Positions 1 through 6,217 of a stretch of DNA of 12,269 bases are shown here, one piece after another (the stretch's first letter is position 1; each line of letters starts with the position of its first letter). The position numbers were made by a program, and so were the translations under genes. Below the pieces are notes generated by a model. The model was not told the DNA's origin and did no database searches. It was given only the letters and a program-made list of their open reading frames with translations. Origin of the DNA: Ruminococcaceae bacterium UBA4958 (lineage in GTDB: Bacteria > Bacillota > Clostridia > Oscillospirales > Acutalibacteraceae); the NCBI GenBank assembly GCA_002397355.1, contig DHAI01000011.1:4813-17081 (forward strand), given 5' to 3'.

Positions 1-19
1 CCCGGGCTCACTGCACGAG

Positions 20-62
20 GCGGCCCCTCTCCGCCGGAACCGGCGGAGAGGGGCCGCTTTTT
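20..62 (+). terminator. Strong intrinsic terminator, plus-strand orientation
   Basis: A perfect 18-bp GC-rich inverted repeat (arms 20-37 and 40-57, AA at the tip) is followed directly by TTTTT at 58-62. The T tract lies on the plus-strand 3' side, so it best terminates transcription entering from the left. It also lies 24 bp beyond the thuA-like stop codon. Read on the minus strand it has no T tract, so for that operon it is at best a 3'-end-protecting stem. Structure is seen directly; function is inferred. Confidence 0.85.
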
Positions 63-85
63 CCCTTTCCCGGGAAACGCCGCGT

Positions 86-805
86 TTATTCTTTTTCGAG
101 CGGCTTGGGGTTGGGGCAGTCGATCTTTTCCCTGTGGATGGTCGGCGCGGCCCATTTCACCGCGTTGCGGAGCACCCGCTGGATATTCGGGTCATGGTAG
201 GTCGGGTTGCTCTCGTGGCCGGGCTGGAAATAGAAGATTTTGCCGTAGCCCCTGCGGTACGTCACGCCGGAGCGGAAAACCTCGCCGCCGCTGAACCAGC
301 CGAGGAACACCGTCTCGTCCGGCTCCGGAATATCGAACGGCTCGCCGTACATTTCCTCCACGGGCAGCTCGAAGTGCTCCGGCAGGCCGGCCGCGATGGG
401 ATGCGTCGGGTTGACCGTCCAGAGGCGCTCGCGGTCGCCGTCGCGCCACTTGAGCGTGCAGCTCGTGCCCAGAAGGAACCGCAGCGGCTTGCACAGGTGG
501 CCGGAGTGCAGCACGATCAGTCCCATGCCCTTGAGCACGGCCTCCTGTACCCGGCGGGCGATCTCGTCGGGCACCTCGTCGTGGGCCATGTGGGCCCACC
601 AGATCAGCACGTCCGTATGCGCGAGCACGTCCTCCGTCAGGCCGCACTCCGGGTCGGAAAGCGCCGCCGTGCGCGCCACGATCCCGTCGTCCTGCTCCAG
701 AAAGTCCGCGATCGCGCGGCTGATGCCCTCCGGATAGATCTTCAGAACGTTTTCCTGCGTCCTGTCCTGCTTTCTTTCGTTCCAAACCGTTACATGAATC
801 GCCAT
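86..805 (-). CDS. ThuA-family (trehalose utilisation-like) protein
   Basis: A 239-aa cytoplasmic protein with the class-I glutamine-amidotransferase-like fold of the ThuA family. Visible family features are the HSGH motif at residues 100-103, the VLIWWAHMAHDEV segment around 66-78, and the C-terminal block GYGKIFYFQPGHESN (186-200) leading into the NPTYHD/NAVKW region (200-218). The start ATG at 805 has an AAAGGA ribosome binding site 8 nt upstream. It lies 58 bp downstream of the Gfo/Idh/MocA gene on the same strand, so the two are very probably co-transcribed. In rhizobia, ThuA works with the Gfo-family ThuB in 3-keto-disaccharide metabolism, which makes a role in a keto-sugar or glycoside pathway plausible. 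The substrate here cannot be read from sequence. Family assignment is confident; biochemical role is not. Confidence 0.88.
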   Translation of the reverse strand: MAIHVTVWNERKQDRTQENVLKIYPEGISRAIADFLEQDDGIVARTAALSDPECGLTEDVLAHTDVLIWWAHMAHDEVPDEIARRVQEAVLKGMGLIVLHSGHLCKPLRFLLGTSCTLKWRDGDRERLWTVNPTHPIAAGLPEHFELPVEEMYGEPFDIPEPDETVFLGWFSGGEVFRSGVTYRRGYGKIFYFQPGHESNPTYHDPNIQRVLRNAVKWAAPTIHREKIDCPNPKPLEKE

Positions 806-863
806 AAGTATTTCCTTTCCGCCGTACCGGCAGTCGTTTCAGTTTTTCAGCAGCGGGGACGCG

Positions 864-1994
864 TTACCGCTTTTCCCCGTCGAAACGGTATTCCTTCCCG
901 CTCGCGGCCGAACGGTAGATGCCCTCGAGGATCTGCGTCACGACGAACGCCTGCTCCGGCTTGACGAGCGGCTCGGTGTCGTTCAGGATCGACTTCAGCC
1001 ACTGCTCCGCCTCGCACGCGCCCGCGTCCATGCTCTTGCCGCCGAAATACGCGACCTCGCCGCCGGGCGAGAAATGCTCCTCCGTCATCCTGCCGTGGTA
1101 GTCGCGGTTGAAGACGAGCGTGTCTCCCTTGAACTGCTGGTCCAGGGGCGAGCGCATCTCCGCGCCGGCCTTCGTCCCGCAGAGCGTGGTGGCGGCCTCC
1201 CTCTGGTTGAGGATGTTCAGGGCCCAGGAGCTTTCGAGATAAACCGTGGCGCCGTTCTCCATCTTGATGAAGCCGAACGCGGAATCCTCCACTTCGTATG
1301 TATCCGGGTTCCACGGGCCCCAGATGTTGCTCTGCGCCGCTTCCCTGGAATGGCCCAGCTTGCAGAAAACCGACCCCGTTACGGACACGGGCTTGTAGTT
1401 GTCCATCATCCAGAGCGTCATGTCCAGCGCGTGGGTGCCGATGTCGATGAGCGGGCCGCCGCCCTGCAGCGCCTTGTTCGGGAAAACGCCCCAGGTGGGC
1501 ACCGCGCGGCGGCGCAGCGCGTGCGCCTTGGCGAAGTAGATCTCGCCCAGGTCGCCGGCCGCGCACGCCTCGTGCAGGACCTGCACCTCCGGGCGGAAGC
1601 GGTTCTGGTAGCCGATGGTGAATTTCTTCCCCGATTTCTTCCACGCGTCCAGCATCTTCCGGGCGGAAGCCGAGCTTTCCGCCATCGGCTTTTCGCTCAG
1701 CACGTGCTTGCCTGCCTCGAACGAGGCGACGGCCGCCGGGCAGTGGACGACGTTCGGCGTCAGCACGTGCACCACGTCGATCGCCTCGTCCTTGAGCATC
1801 TCGTTGTAATCCGTATAGACCTTCGCGTCCGGCGTGCCGTATTCCTTCGCGGCCTTCTCCGCGCGCTCCGGGATAATATCGCAGAAAGCGACCATCTCGC
1901 AGAGCTCCGGGAACTTTTTCAGGGCGGGAAAATGCTTGCCGTTCGCAATGCCGCCGCAGCCGATGAACCCGATTTGCAGTTTTCCGTTTTTCAC
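864..1994 (-). CDS. Gfo/Idh/MocA family NAD(P)-dependent oxidoreductase
   Basis: A 376-aa protein with an N-terminal Rossmann fold (IGFIGCGGIA, residues 8-17) and the classical EKP motif (Glu101-Lys102-Pro103), whose lysine is catalytic in this family. The DIGTHALD block (184-191) carries the Asp184/His188 pair of the C-terminal alpha/beta substrate domain. Such enzymes oxidise or reduce sugars, inositols and keto-glycosides in the cytoplasm. The start is GTG at 1994, chosen because GGAGGG sits 6 nt upstream and the Rossmann strand follows at once. It is the first gene of a two-gene minus-strand operon with the ThuA-like gene, resembling a ThuB-ThuA arrangement. It is transcribed divergently from an MFS permease, which suggests uptake and oxidation of the same sugar. 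The exact substrate is unknown. Confidence 0.93.
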   Translation of the reverse strand: MKNGKLQIGFIGCGGIANGKHFPALKKFPELCEMVAFCDIIPERAEKAAKEYGTPDAKVYTDYNEMLKDEAIDVVHVLTPNVVHCPAAVASFEAGKHVLSEKPMAESSASARKMLDAWKKSGKKFTIGYQNRFRPEVQVLHEACAAGDLGEIYFAKAHALRRRAVPTWGVFPNKALQGGGPLIDIGTHALDMTLWMMDNYKPVSVTGSVFCKLGHSREAAQSNIWGPWNPDTYEVEDSAFGFIKMENGATVYLESSWALNILNQREAATTLCGTKAGAEMRSPLDQQFKGDTLVFNRDYHGRMTEEHFSPGGEVAYFGGKSMDAGACEAEQWLKSILNDTEPLVKPEQAFVVTQILEGIYRSAASGKEYRFDGEKR

Positions 1995-2129
1995 TCAAAA
2001 CCCTCCGTTTTCGAGACAGGATGGAAGCCGTCCCACGAACCCCCTCCGGCGTCTCCCGTTTCCCCTTTCCCGAAACGGCTGTCCGGAATCATACAGGATT
2101 CGCTTTCTCCATTTCCTGTTTTTGTCTTT

Positions 2130-2158
2130 ATTGTATAAATTCCCGGCGGGTTAAGCAA
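2130..2158 (-). promoter_or_regulatory. Promoter of the Gfo-thuA operon
   Basis: On the minus strand TTGCTT (2158-2153) and TACAAT (2135-2130) are separated by 17 nt. The -10 matches 5 of 6 consensus bases; the -35 matches only TTG. A better -35 hexamer, TTGACT (2163-2158), is 22 nt from the -10, which is too far. The predicted start near 2123 gives a leader of about 130 nt. The leader contains a 7-bp hairpin (CCGTTTC 2056-2062 with GAAACGG 2072-2078). Confidence 0.55.
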
Positions 2159-2170
2159 GTCAATCCGGCT

Positions 2171-2192
2171 GCAATTTGTAGACAAATATTGC
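2171..2192. promoter_or_regulatory. Palindromic operator candidate between Gfo-thuA and MFS genes
   Basis: ATTTGTAGACAAAT (2174-2187) is a perfect inverted repeat with 6-bp arms and a 2-bp centre. Flanking GCAA (2171-2174) and TTGC (2189-2192) extend the symmetry imperfectly. It lies just upstream of the -35 of the minus-strand promoter and about 105 bp upstream of the MFS -10, a position from which one regulator could control both divergent units. No regulator gene is adjacent, so the cognate protein is unknown. Confidence 0.4.
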
Positions 2193-2209
2193 TGTATCGC
2201 GGCGCGGGA

Positions 2210-2256
2210 CCGCGCGCACGCCCCGGCAGCCGACTGCCGCGCGGCGCTTTATTTTT
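2210..2256 (+). other. GC-rich hairpin followed by T-rich tract, terminator- or attenuator-like
   Basis: CCGCGC (2210-2215) pairs with GCGCGG (2239-2244), and GGCAG (2225-2229) pairs with CTGCC (2234-2238) around CCGA, leaving a one-sided bulge. TTTATTTTT (2248-2256) follows. It resembles an intrinsic terminator on the plus strand, but no gene or obvious promoter precedes it there. It may insulate the MFS promoter or be accidental in GC-rich sequence. Confidence 0.3.
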
Positions 2257-2294
2257 CCGAACCGGGGGACGGCGCGGAAAATCCGGCGCAAACG

Positions 2295-2303
2295 TGATAT
2301 AAT
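2295..2303 (+). promoter_or_regulatory. Extended -10 promoter of the MFS gene
   Basis: TGATATAAT is a perfect extended -10 element (TGn followed by consensus TATAAT at 2298-2303). No convincing -35 exists at the right distance, consistent with extended -10 promoters. The predicted start near 2310 gives a leader of about 44 nt ending in the GGAGGAG ribosome binding site at 2341-2347. Confidence 0.65.
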
Positions 2304-2353
2304 GTCTCTCGGCGCATCTGCGCGACGAAAATACCGGAACGGAGGAGCTTCCG

Positions 2354-3568
2354 ATGCGGAAACCGCGTATTTCTCCCGAAATAAAACCGACGCTCAACAT
2401 GGCCGCCGTGCAGGCAAGCTACTGGTTCGCGTGCGCGTTTACTCCGTACAGCACCGTCTACCTGCAGCGGAACGGGTTCGGCGCGCCGCAGATAGGCATC
2501 CTCAACGCGGCCTGCAGCGTCACCGCCATTTTCGCCATGGTCGCGTGGGGCCTCGTGAGCGACCGCATCAACTCCATCAAGAAAACGCTGCTGCTCTGCA
2601 CCGCCGGCGGCGCCGCCACCTTCGCGCTGGTTCCCGCGTTCCCGCCGGCGCTGCCCGGCTGGACGACGCTGATCTTCTTCTACTTCCCGCTCTCGAACGT
2701 TTTCCGCGGGTGCTCGGCCATGCTGCTCGACAACCTCTCAATCCGGCTCTGCGCGCGGGAGCGGATTAACTACGGCCCGGTGCGCGCGCTCGGTTCGTTC
2801 TCCTTTATGGTCGGCAGCCTGCTGACCGTCCCTCTCCTGGCGAAGCTCGGCGTCGCCGCGTCGTTCTGGCTCAACGGCCTCACGACCGTGCCGGCCCTCG
2901 TATTCCTCGCGCGCTGCAGCGATCCGAAAGTGCCGGAGGCTGAGCGCAGCGAGAGGAAGCGGAAGCCGGACCCGCGCGGCCTGTTCCGCAATTCCTACTA
3001 CATAGCGTTTCTCGTCTTCACCGTTGCCATCTTCATCCCGTACAGCGCGGAGTCCGCGTTTCTGCCCTACCTGATGGAGGACGTCGGCGTCTCCAGCACG
3101 CAGTACGGCACGCTGCTGGCCGTGCGGGCCACGATGGAGATCCCGTTCCTGCTGTTCATCCGGAAGCTGCGGCGGCGCTTCCGGCTCTCCCGCCTCATCA
3201 TGCTCTCCGGCGTCTTTATGGCCGCGGAATGCTTCGCGCAGTCCCTTTTCACGCACGGCCTGGGCACCCTGCTCGTTTTCGGCTCGGTGTTCGGGCTGGG
3301 GTACGGCATTTTCCTCGGGACGGCGCCGCAGTACCTGCTGCGGCTGGCGCCCGACCACCTGAAGGCGACGGCGCAGTCGCTCTATGCTTCCGTGAGCGCC
3401 GTCTCGGGCATCGTGGGGAACTTCGCCGGCGGCTTCCTCTGCCAGGCGCTCCGCCCGCGCCCGTTTTACCTGCTGCTGGGCGCGCTGTTCCTTTTCGCCA
3501 TCGGCGTGTTCGCCGCCTCGTTCCTTTTCGCGCGCGGCCGATACAACCCCGCCGACGAAAAAGGCTGA
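2354..3568 (+). CDS. MFS transporter, sugar/nucleoside:H+ symporter-like
   Basis: A 404-aa integral membrane protein with about 12 hydrophobic segments in two halves, separated by a charged central loop at roughly residues 189-213 (SDPKVPEAERSERKRKPD). The first helix region (about 19-36) and the motif-A-like loop GLVSDRINSIKK (66-77) between helices 2 and 3 are typical of the LacY/nucleoside-symporter branch of the major facilitator superfamily. Start ATG 2354 has GGAGGAG 6 nt upstream. It probably imports a sugar or glycoside by proton symport. Its divergence from the Gfo-thuA operon suggests that it feeds that pathway. No terminator is evident after its stop, so read-through into the next gene is possible. 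Transporter class is confident; substrate is not. Confidence 0.9.
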   Translation: MRKPRISPEIKPTLNMAAVQASYWFACAFTPYSTVYLQRNGFGAPQIGILNAACSVTAIFAMVAWGLVSDRINSIKKTLLLCTAGGAATFALVPAFPPALPGWTTLIFFYFPLSNVFRGCSAMLLDNLSIRLCARERINYGPVRALGSFSFMVGSLLTVPLLAKLGVAASFWLNGLTTVPALVFLARCSDPKVPEAERSERKRKPDPRGLFRNSYYIAFLVFTVAIFIPYSAESAFLPYLMEDVGVSSTQYGTLLAVRATMEIPFLLFIRKLRRRFRLSRLIMLSGVFMAAECFAQSLFTHGLGTLLVFGSVFGLGYGIFLGTAPQYLLRLAPDHLKATAQSLYASVSAVSGIVGNFAGGFLCQALRPRPFYLLLGALFLFAIGVFAASFLFARGRYNPADEKG

Positions 3569-3606
3569 GCTGCCGAAGGTGCGGCGCTTCCGGTTCCGCA
3601 GGACTT

Positions 3607-3635
3607 TTGCAATTTGCCGGAGGATTCGATACGAT
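3607..3635 (+). promoter_or_regulatory. Promoter of the HExxH-protein gene
   Basis: TTGCAA (3607-3612) and TACGAT (3630-3635) are separated by 17 nt; each hexamer matches 4 of 6 consensus bases. The predicted start near 3642 lies inside the longest possible reading frame, which supports the shorter GTG start at 3687 for the following gene. Confidence 0.45.
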
Positions 3636-3686
3636 AGAGCAAACGATGGATCGCGTTTCATTTTTTACCGCAAGGACGGTGATATT

Positions 3687-4454
3687 GTGCTCCCCTCCCG
3701 TGACAATCCGATCAAAAGGAACCGCAAGATCGGGACAAAACGCGCCGGCTACAGAAAGCAAAGCGACTTCCGGATCCCTTGGCAGGGCCGCGCCCCGTTT
3801 TATGAGAATCTGGAATCCGCAGAACTTTATCAGAGGGAAATAAACGGTAAGCGCTACTCCTTCGCCGTCGAAAAATTAAAGCGAGGGTACCGGCATATCT
3901 GCAGCGTGGATGAGATATGCGACGTAATAAAATACGTCCCGGAGGAGGATTTGGAAGGGCTCAGCCTGATCGTCTTAAGACAGCCGAAGAAAAAAGAGGA
4001 GATTTTCAGCCCGTGTTGGGGAAGATTGCAGTACGACTACAAATATGGGAATCGAACGCAGCCGGCCATTCTATTGGAAGCCCTCGATTTAGGCAGGCCC
4101 ATGAAAATTAGAAAAACCGGAATTTCCCCCTTCTTCCGAAAAGAGTTAAATCGATTGGAAAAGGAAGGGGCCGAGATTTTAAATGATAAAAGGCGATTGA
4201 CGGTTCGAATCACCTTTCAGTCGGCAAAGAACATTCAATTATACAGGACGCTTTTACATGAAGTGGGGCATTACGTTTCCTATAAAAAAGGATGCCGTGT
4301 GAATTGTTATGAAGAGAATGAGGCTTACGCAAACCGTTATGCGGCGCACATAAAGTCATTGCTGCCGCCGGCGTTTGAGCACGAAGCGGCGTTTCGTGCA
4401 GAAGGAAAAGGCCGGAAGGCTGTTAAAAAATATTTTCTAAGGAATACGCCTTGA
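3687..4454 (+). CDS. Hypothetical protein with HExxH...E zinc-metallopeptidase motif (M78/ImmA-like)
   Basis: From GTG 3687 the protein is 255 aa. AAGGA (3672-3676) precedes this codon by 10 nt and a promoter lies just upstream; the frame is open back to a GTG at 3579 (291 aa), but that extension has no ribosome binding site. Near the C-terminus LLHEVGHYVSYKK supplies His191, Glu192 and His195. The following ENEAYANRYAAHI segment supplies a likely third zinc ligand, Glu212. This HExxH...E..A..(F/Y)A layout is that of M78 (ImmA/IrrE, DUF955) peptidases. The first 160 residues are basic and have no recognised domain. No signal peptide or membrane segment is evident. The gene is clearly richer in A and T than its neighbours, suggesting acquisition by transfer. 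A cytoplasmic protease or a metal-binding regulator are the main options; its target is unknown. Confidence 0.75.
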   Translation: MLPSRDNPIKRNRKIGTKRAGYRKQSDFRIPWQGRAPFYENLESAELYQREINGKRYSFAVEKLKRGYRHICSVDEICDVIKYVPEEDLEGLSLIVLRQPKKKEEIFSPCWGRLQYDYKYGNRTQPAILLEALDLGRPMKIRKTGISPFFRKELNRLEKEGAEILNDKRRLTVRITFQSAKNIQLYRTLLHEVGHYVSYKKGCRVNCYEENEAYANRYAAHIKSLLPPAFEHEAAFRAEGKGRKAVKKYFLRNTP

Positions 4455-4489
4455 GCGGCTTGAAAAGCCCGTTCAAGGCGTATTCCTTT
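4441..4489 (+). terminator. Two-tier hairpin terminator, possibly bidirectional
   Basis: GGAATACGCCTTGA (4441-4454) pairs perfectly with TCAAGGCGTATTCC (4473-4486). The loop contains a second stem, GGCTT/AAGCC (4457-4461 and 4465-4469). TTT follows. The 5' arm contains the final codons and stop of the HExxH gene. Read on the minus strand it is followed by TTAGAAAATATTTTTT, so it could also end transcripts of the convergent GH109-like gene. Confidence 0.75.
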
Positions 4490-4612
4490 ATGCAATTTTG
4501 CGCTTAAGCTTCGTTTTGCAGCAGTCCCTTTCAAGCCTTATCCACGGTTCCGGAGAAGGCGGTCAGGCTCGTTTCCACACCGCATAGCGCTCCGGCGGAA
4601 AGCCGCCGCCGG

Positions 4613-5824
4613 TCACGGCTCCCACTGCCTGCGGTCCAGCCACCTGCCGTTCGTGAAATCGGGGATCGCCTGCGGCATGCCGCCCATGGCGACGCTCTGC
4701 TCGCTCAGGCACGAAACGCTCATCCACGCCGCGGCGTCGTACACGTCGATCGGCGCGGGGGCGTTGGCGCGGGCCGCGTCGAAAAACGCGTTGAACTCCA
4801 GCCAGTCGATGCCGTCGTGGCCGCCCTGCACCCCTTCCGCAAGATACTTTTTCCAGACGGGATGGTCGTATTTTTCACGGTACTCCTCGGCGCTGTTCCA
4901 GCGCTTCTTCCAGTTGAAATCGTACTTGTTGTCTTTCCCGTCGAGAAAAACGCTGTCATTGTCCTCCATGAACATGCCCTTCGTCCCCTGCACGTGGAAC
5001 GCGCGGGAATACGGGCGGGGCAGCGTGGTGTCCAGCGTCAGGCAGATCGTCTCGCCGCGGGCGCACTTGACGACCGTGGTGACCACGTCGCCCTGCGCGA
5101 AACGCAGGCTCGCCGCGTCGTACTGCGGCCCCTTCTCGCGCATCAGGTATTCGTGCAGCCCCGCCGCTTTCGAGGCCACCGACACGAGCGTCAGCATCCT
5201 GTTCCCGCGGTTGACGTCCAGCACGTTCGCGATCGGCCCGAGCTCATGCGTCGGGTAGTTTTCGCAGTTGCGGCCGAGGTAGTTGCGGAAGCGGTAGTGG
5301 CGGTTTTCGCGGCCGTAGGAGACCTCGTCCCGCAGGTCGTGCCGGTAGCCGCCCTGGCAGTGGACGACCTCGCCGAAAACGCCCTGCCGCACCATATTCA
5401 GAACCATCAGCTCGTCGCGGCCGTAGCAGCAGTTTTCCAGCAGCATGCAGTGCGTTCCGGTCTCTTCGTGCGTGCGGACCAGCTTCCAGCAGTCGTCCAG
5501 CGAATAGGCGCCGCCCACCTCGAACGCGGTGTACTTTCCGGCCTTCATCGCGTCGCAGGCCAGGCCGACGTGGGACTCCCACGAGGCGGTGATCAGCACG
5601 GCGTCGATTTCGCTCAGAGCGAGCAGCTCCCTGTAGTCCGCCGTTTTGCGCGGCGCAGGCTGTCCGGCTTTCTCAACCATCCGCGCCGCCCGGTCGCACC
5701 GGTCCGCGTAGCGGTCGCAGACGGCCGCCACGCGGACGCCTTCCCGCGGAAGGACGCACTGCTCGAGGAGCGACGTGCCGCGGCATCCGAGGCCGATCAC
5801 GCCGATCGTCAATAAATCTTTCAT
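4613..5824 (-). CDS. GH109-like glycosidase of the Gfo/Idh/MocA fold (candidate alpha-N-acetylgalactosaminidase)
   Basis: A 403-aa protein with an N-terminal NAD-binding Rossmann fold (IGVIGLGCRG, residues 7-16). The oxidoreductase EKP motif is absent; the equivalent position reads FEVGGAYSLDDCW (101-113), as in GH109 proteins, which have EVP-type sequence there. YPTHELGPIA (190-199) supplies the Tyr/His pair (Tyr190, His193) seen in the GH109 active site. The block NRGNRMLTLVS (205-215) is also characteristic. GH109 enzymes hydrolyse alpha-GalNAc linkages using bound NAD. There is no signal peptide, so it acts on imported sugar. Start ATG 5824 has AAGGAG 8 nt upstream. It is monocistronic with its own promoter. 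An ordinary Gfo oxidoreductase is the alternative. Confidence 0.8.
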   Translation of the reverse strand: MKDLLTIGVIGLGCRGTSLLEQCVLPREGVRVAAVCDRYADRCDRAARMVEKAGQPAPRKTADYRELLALSEIDAVLITASWESHVGLACDAMKAGKYTAFEVGGAYSLDDCWKLVRTHEETGTHCMLLENCCYGRDELMVLNMVRQGVFGEVVHCQGGYRHDLRDEVSYGRENRHYRFRNYLGRNCENYPTHELGPIANVLDVNRGNRMLTLVSVASKAAGLHEYLMREKGPQYDAASLRFAQGDVVTTVVKCARGETICLTLDTTLPRPYSRAFHVQGTKGMFMEDNDSVFLDGKDNKYDFNWKKRWNSAEEYREKYDHPVWKKYLAEGVQGGHDGIDWLEFNAFFDAARANAPAPIDVYDAAAWMSVSCLSEQSVAMGGMPQAIPDFTNGRWLDRRQWEP

Positions 5825-5939
5825 CTTTCCATCTCCTTAACACAGAGTCCGACTCCATTGTTTCCGGCTCGATACTTTTCCCGCCCGGTCCGCGCTCCGA
5901 ACGCGCGGCTGCCGGTACAGGATCTCCCTTACAGGAAAG

Positions 5940-5968
5940 ATTATAGGAAAACGCCGAAATATTGTAAA
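5940..5968 (-). promoter_or_regulatory. Promoter of the GH109-like gene
   Basis: On the minus strand TTTACA (5968-5963, 5 of 6) and perfect TATAAT (5945-5940) are separated by 17 nt. The predicted start near 5933 gives a leader of about 109 nt. An inverted repeat GGAAAAC (5946-5952) / GTTTTCC (5972-5978) brackets the -35, and a TTGTACAA palindrome (5992-5999) lies upstream; either could be an operator. Confidence 0.75.
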
Positions 5969-6111
5969 TGAGTTTTCCGGAATTAAATCAATTGTACAAA
6001 AAAATTACAGTTTCAGGCCTCCGCGCCCGAATCCGCTCCGCCGGGGCGCCGCGGCGCGGTTTTACGGAAAAGGCAGGGCGCATGCGGGCGCCGGCCGCCG
6101 AAGAAACGGGC

Positions 6112-6140
6112 TTGATTTTTACGCCGCGGGCCCATAGAAT
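6112..6140 (+). promoter_or_regulatory. Promoter of the MBL-fold hydrolase gene
   Basis: TTGATT (6112-6117, 4 of 6) and TAGAAT (6135-6140, 5 of 6) are separated by 17 nt. The predicted start is near 6147. That coincides with the first in-frame ATG (6146), which argues against that codon and for the start at 6218. Confidence 0.6.
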
Positions 6141-6217
6141 AACGAATGGGCATGGATTCCGGACTCTTCCCCGAGCGGATCGGGGCGGCCCAATTTTTGA
6201 AAGGGATGACCGAAACA

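Noticed and set aside
847..2138. Long reading frames opposite or out of frame with the Gfo gene, on both strands
   Set aside because: High GC creates long shadow frames. Their translations are arginine- and alanine-rich low-complexity sequence with no recognisable domain and no ribosome binding sites, while the 864-1994 frame encodes a clear family.
3579..3686. Longer GTG start for the HExxH protein
   Set aside because: The extra 36 residues are arginine-rich, overlap the predicted promoter at 3607-3635, and have no Shine-Dalgarno sequence; GTG 3687 has one.
2092..5923. Shared 8-mer TACAGGAT in the leaders of both Gfo-fold genes (2092-2099 and 5916-5923)
   Set aside because: One 8-base match between two leaders of about 100 nt is expected by chance often enough, its distance from each predicted start differs, and no structure is shared.
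6146..6217. Upstream ATG starts (6146 and 6206) for the MBL-fold gene
   Set aside because: ATG 6146 coincides with the predicted transcription start, and the ribosome-binding sequence directly abuts ATG 6206. The family N-terminus begins at 6218.
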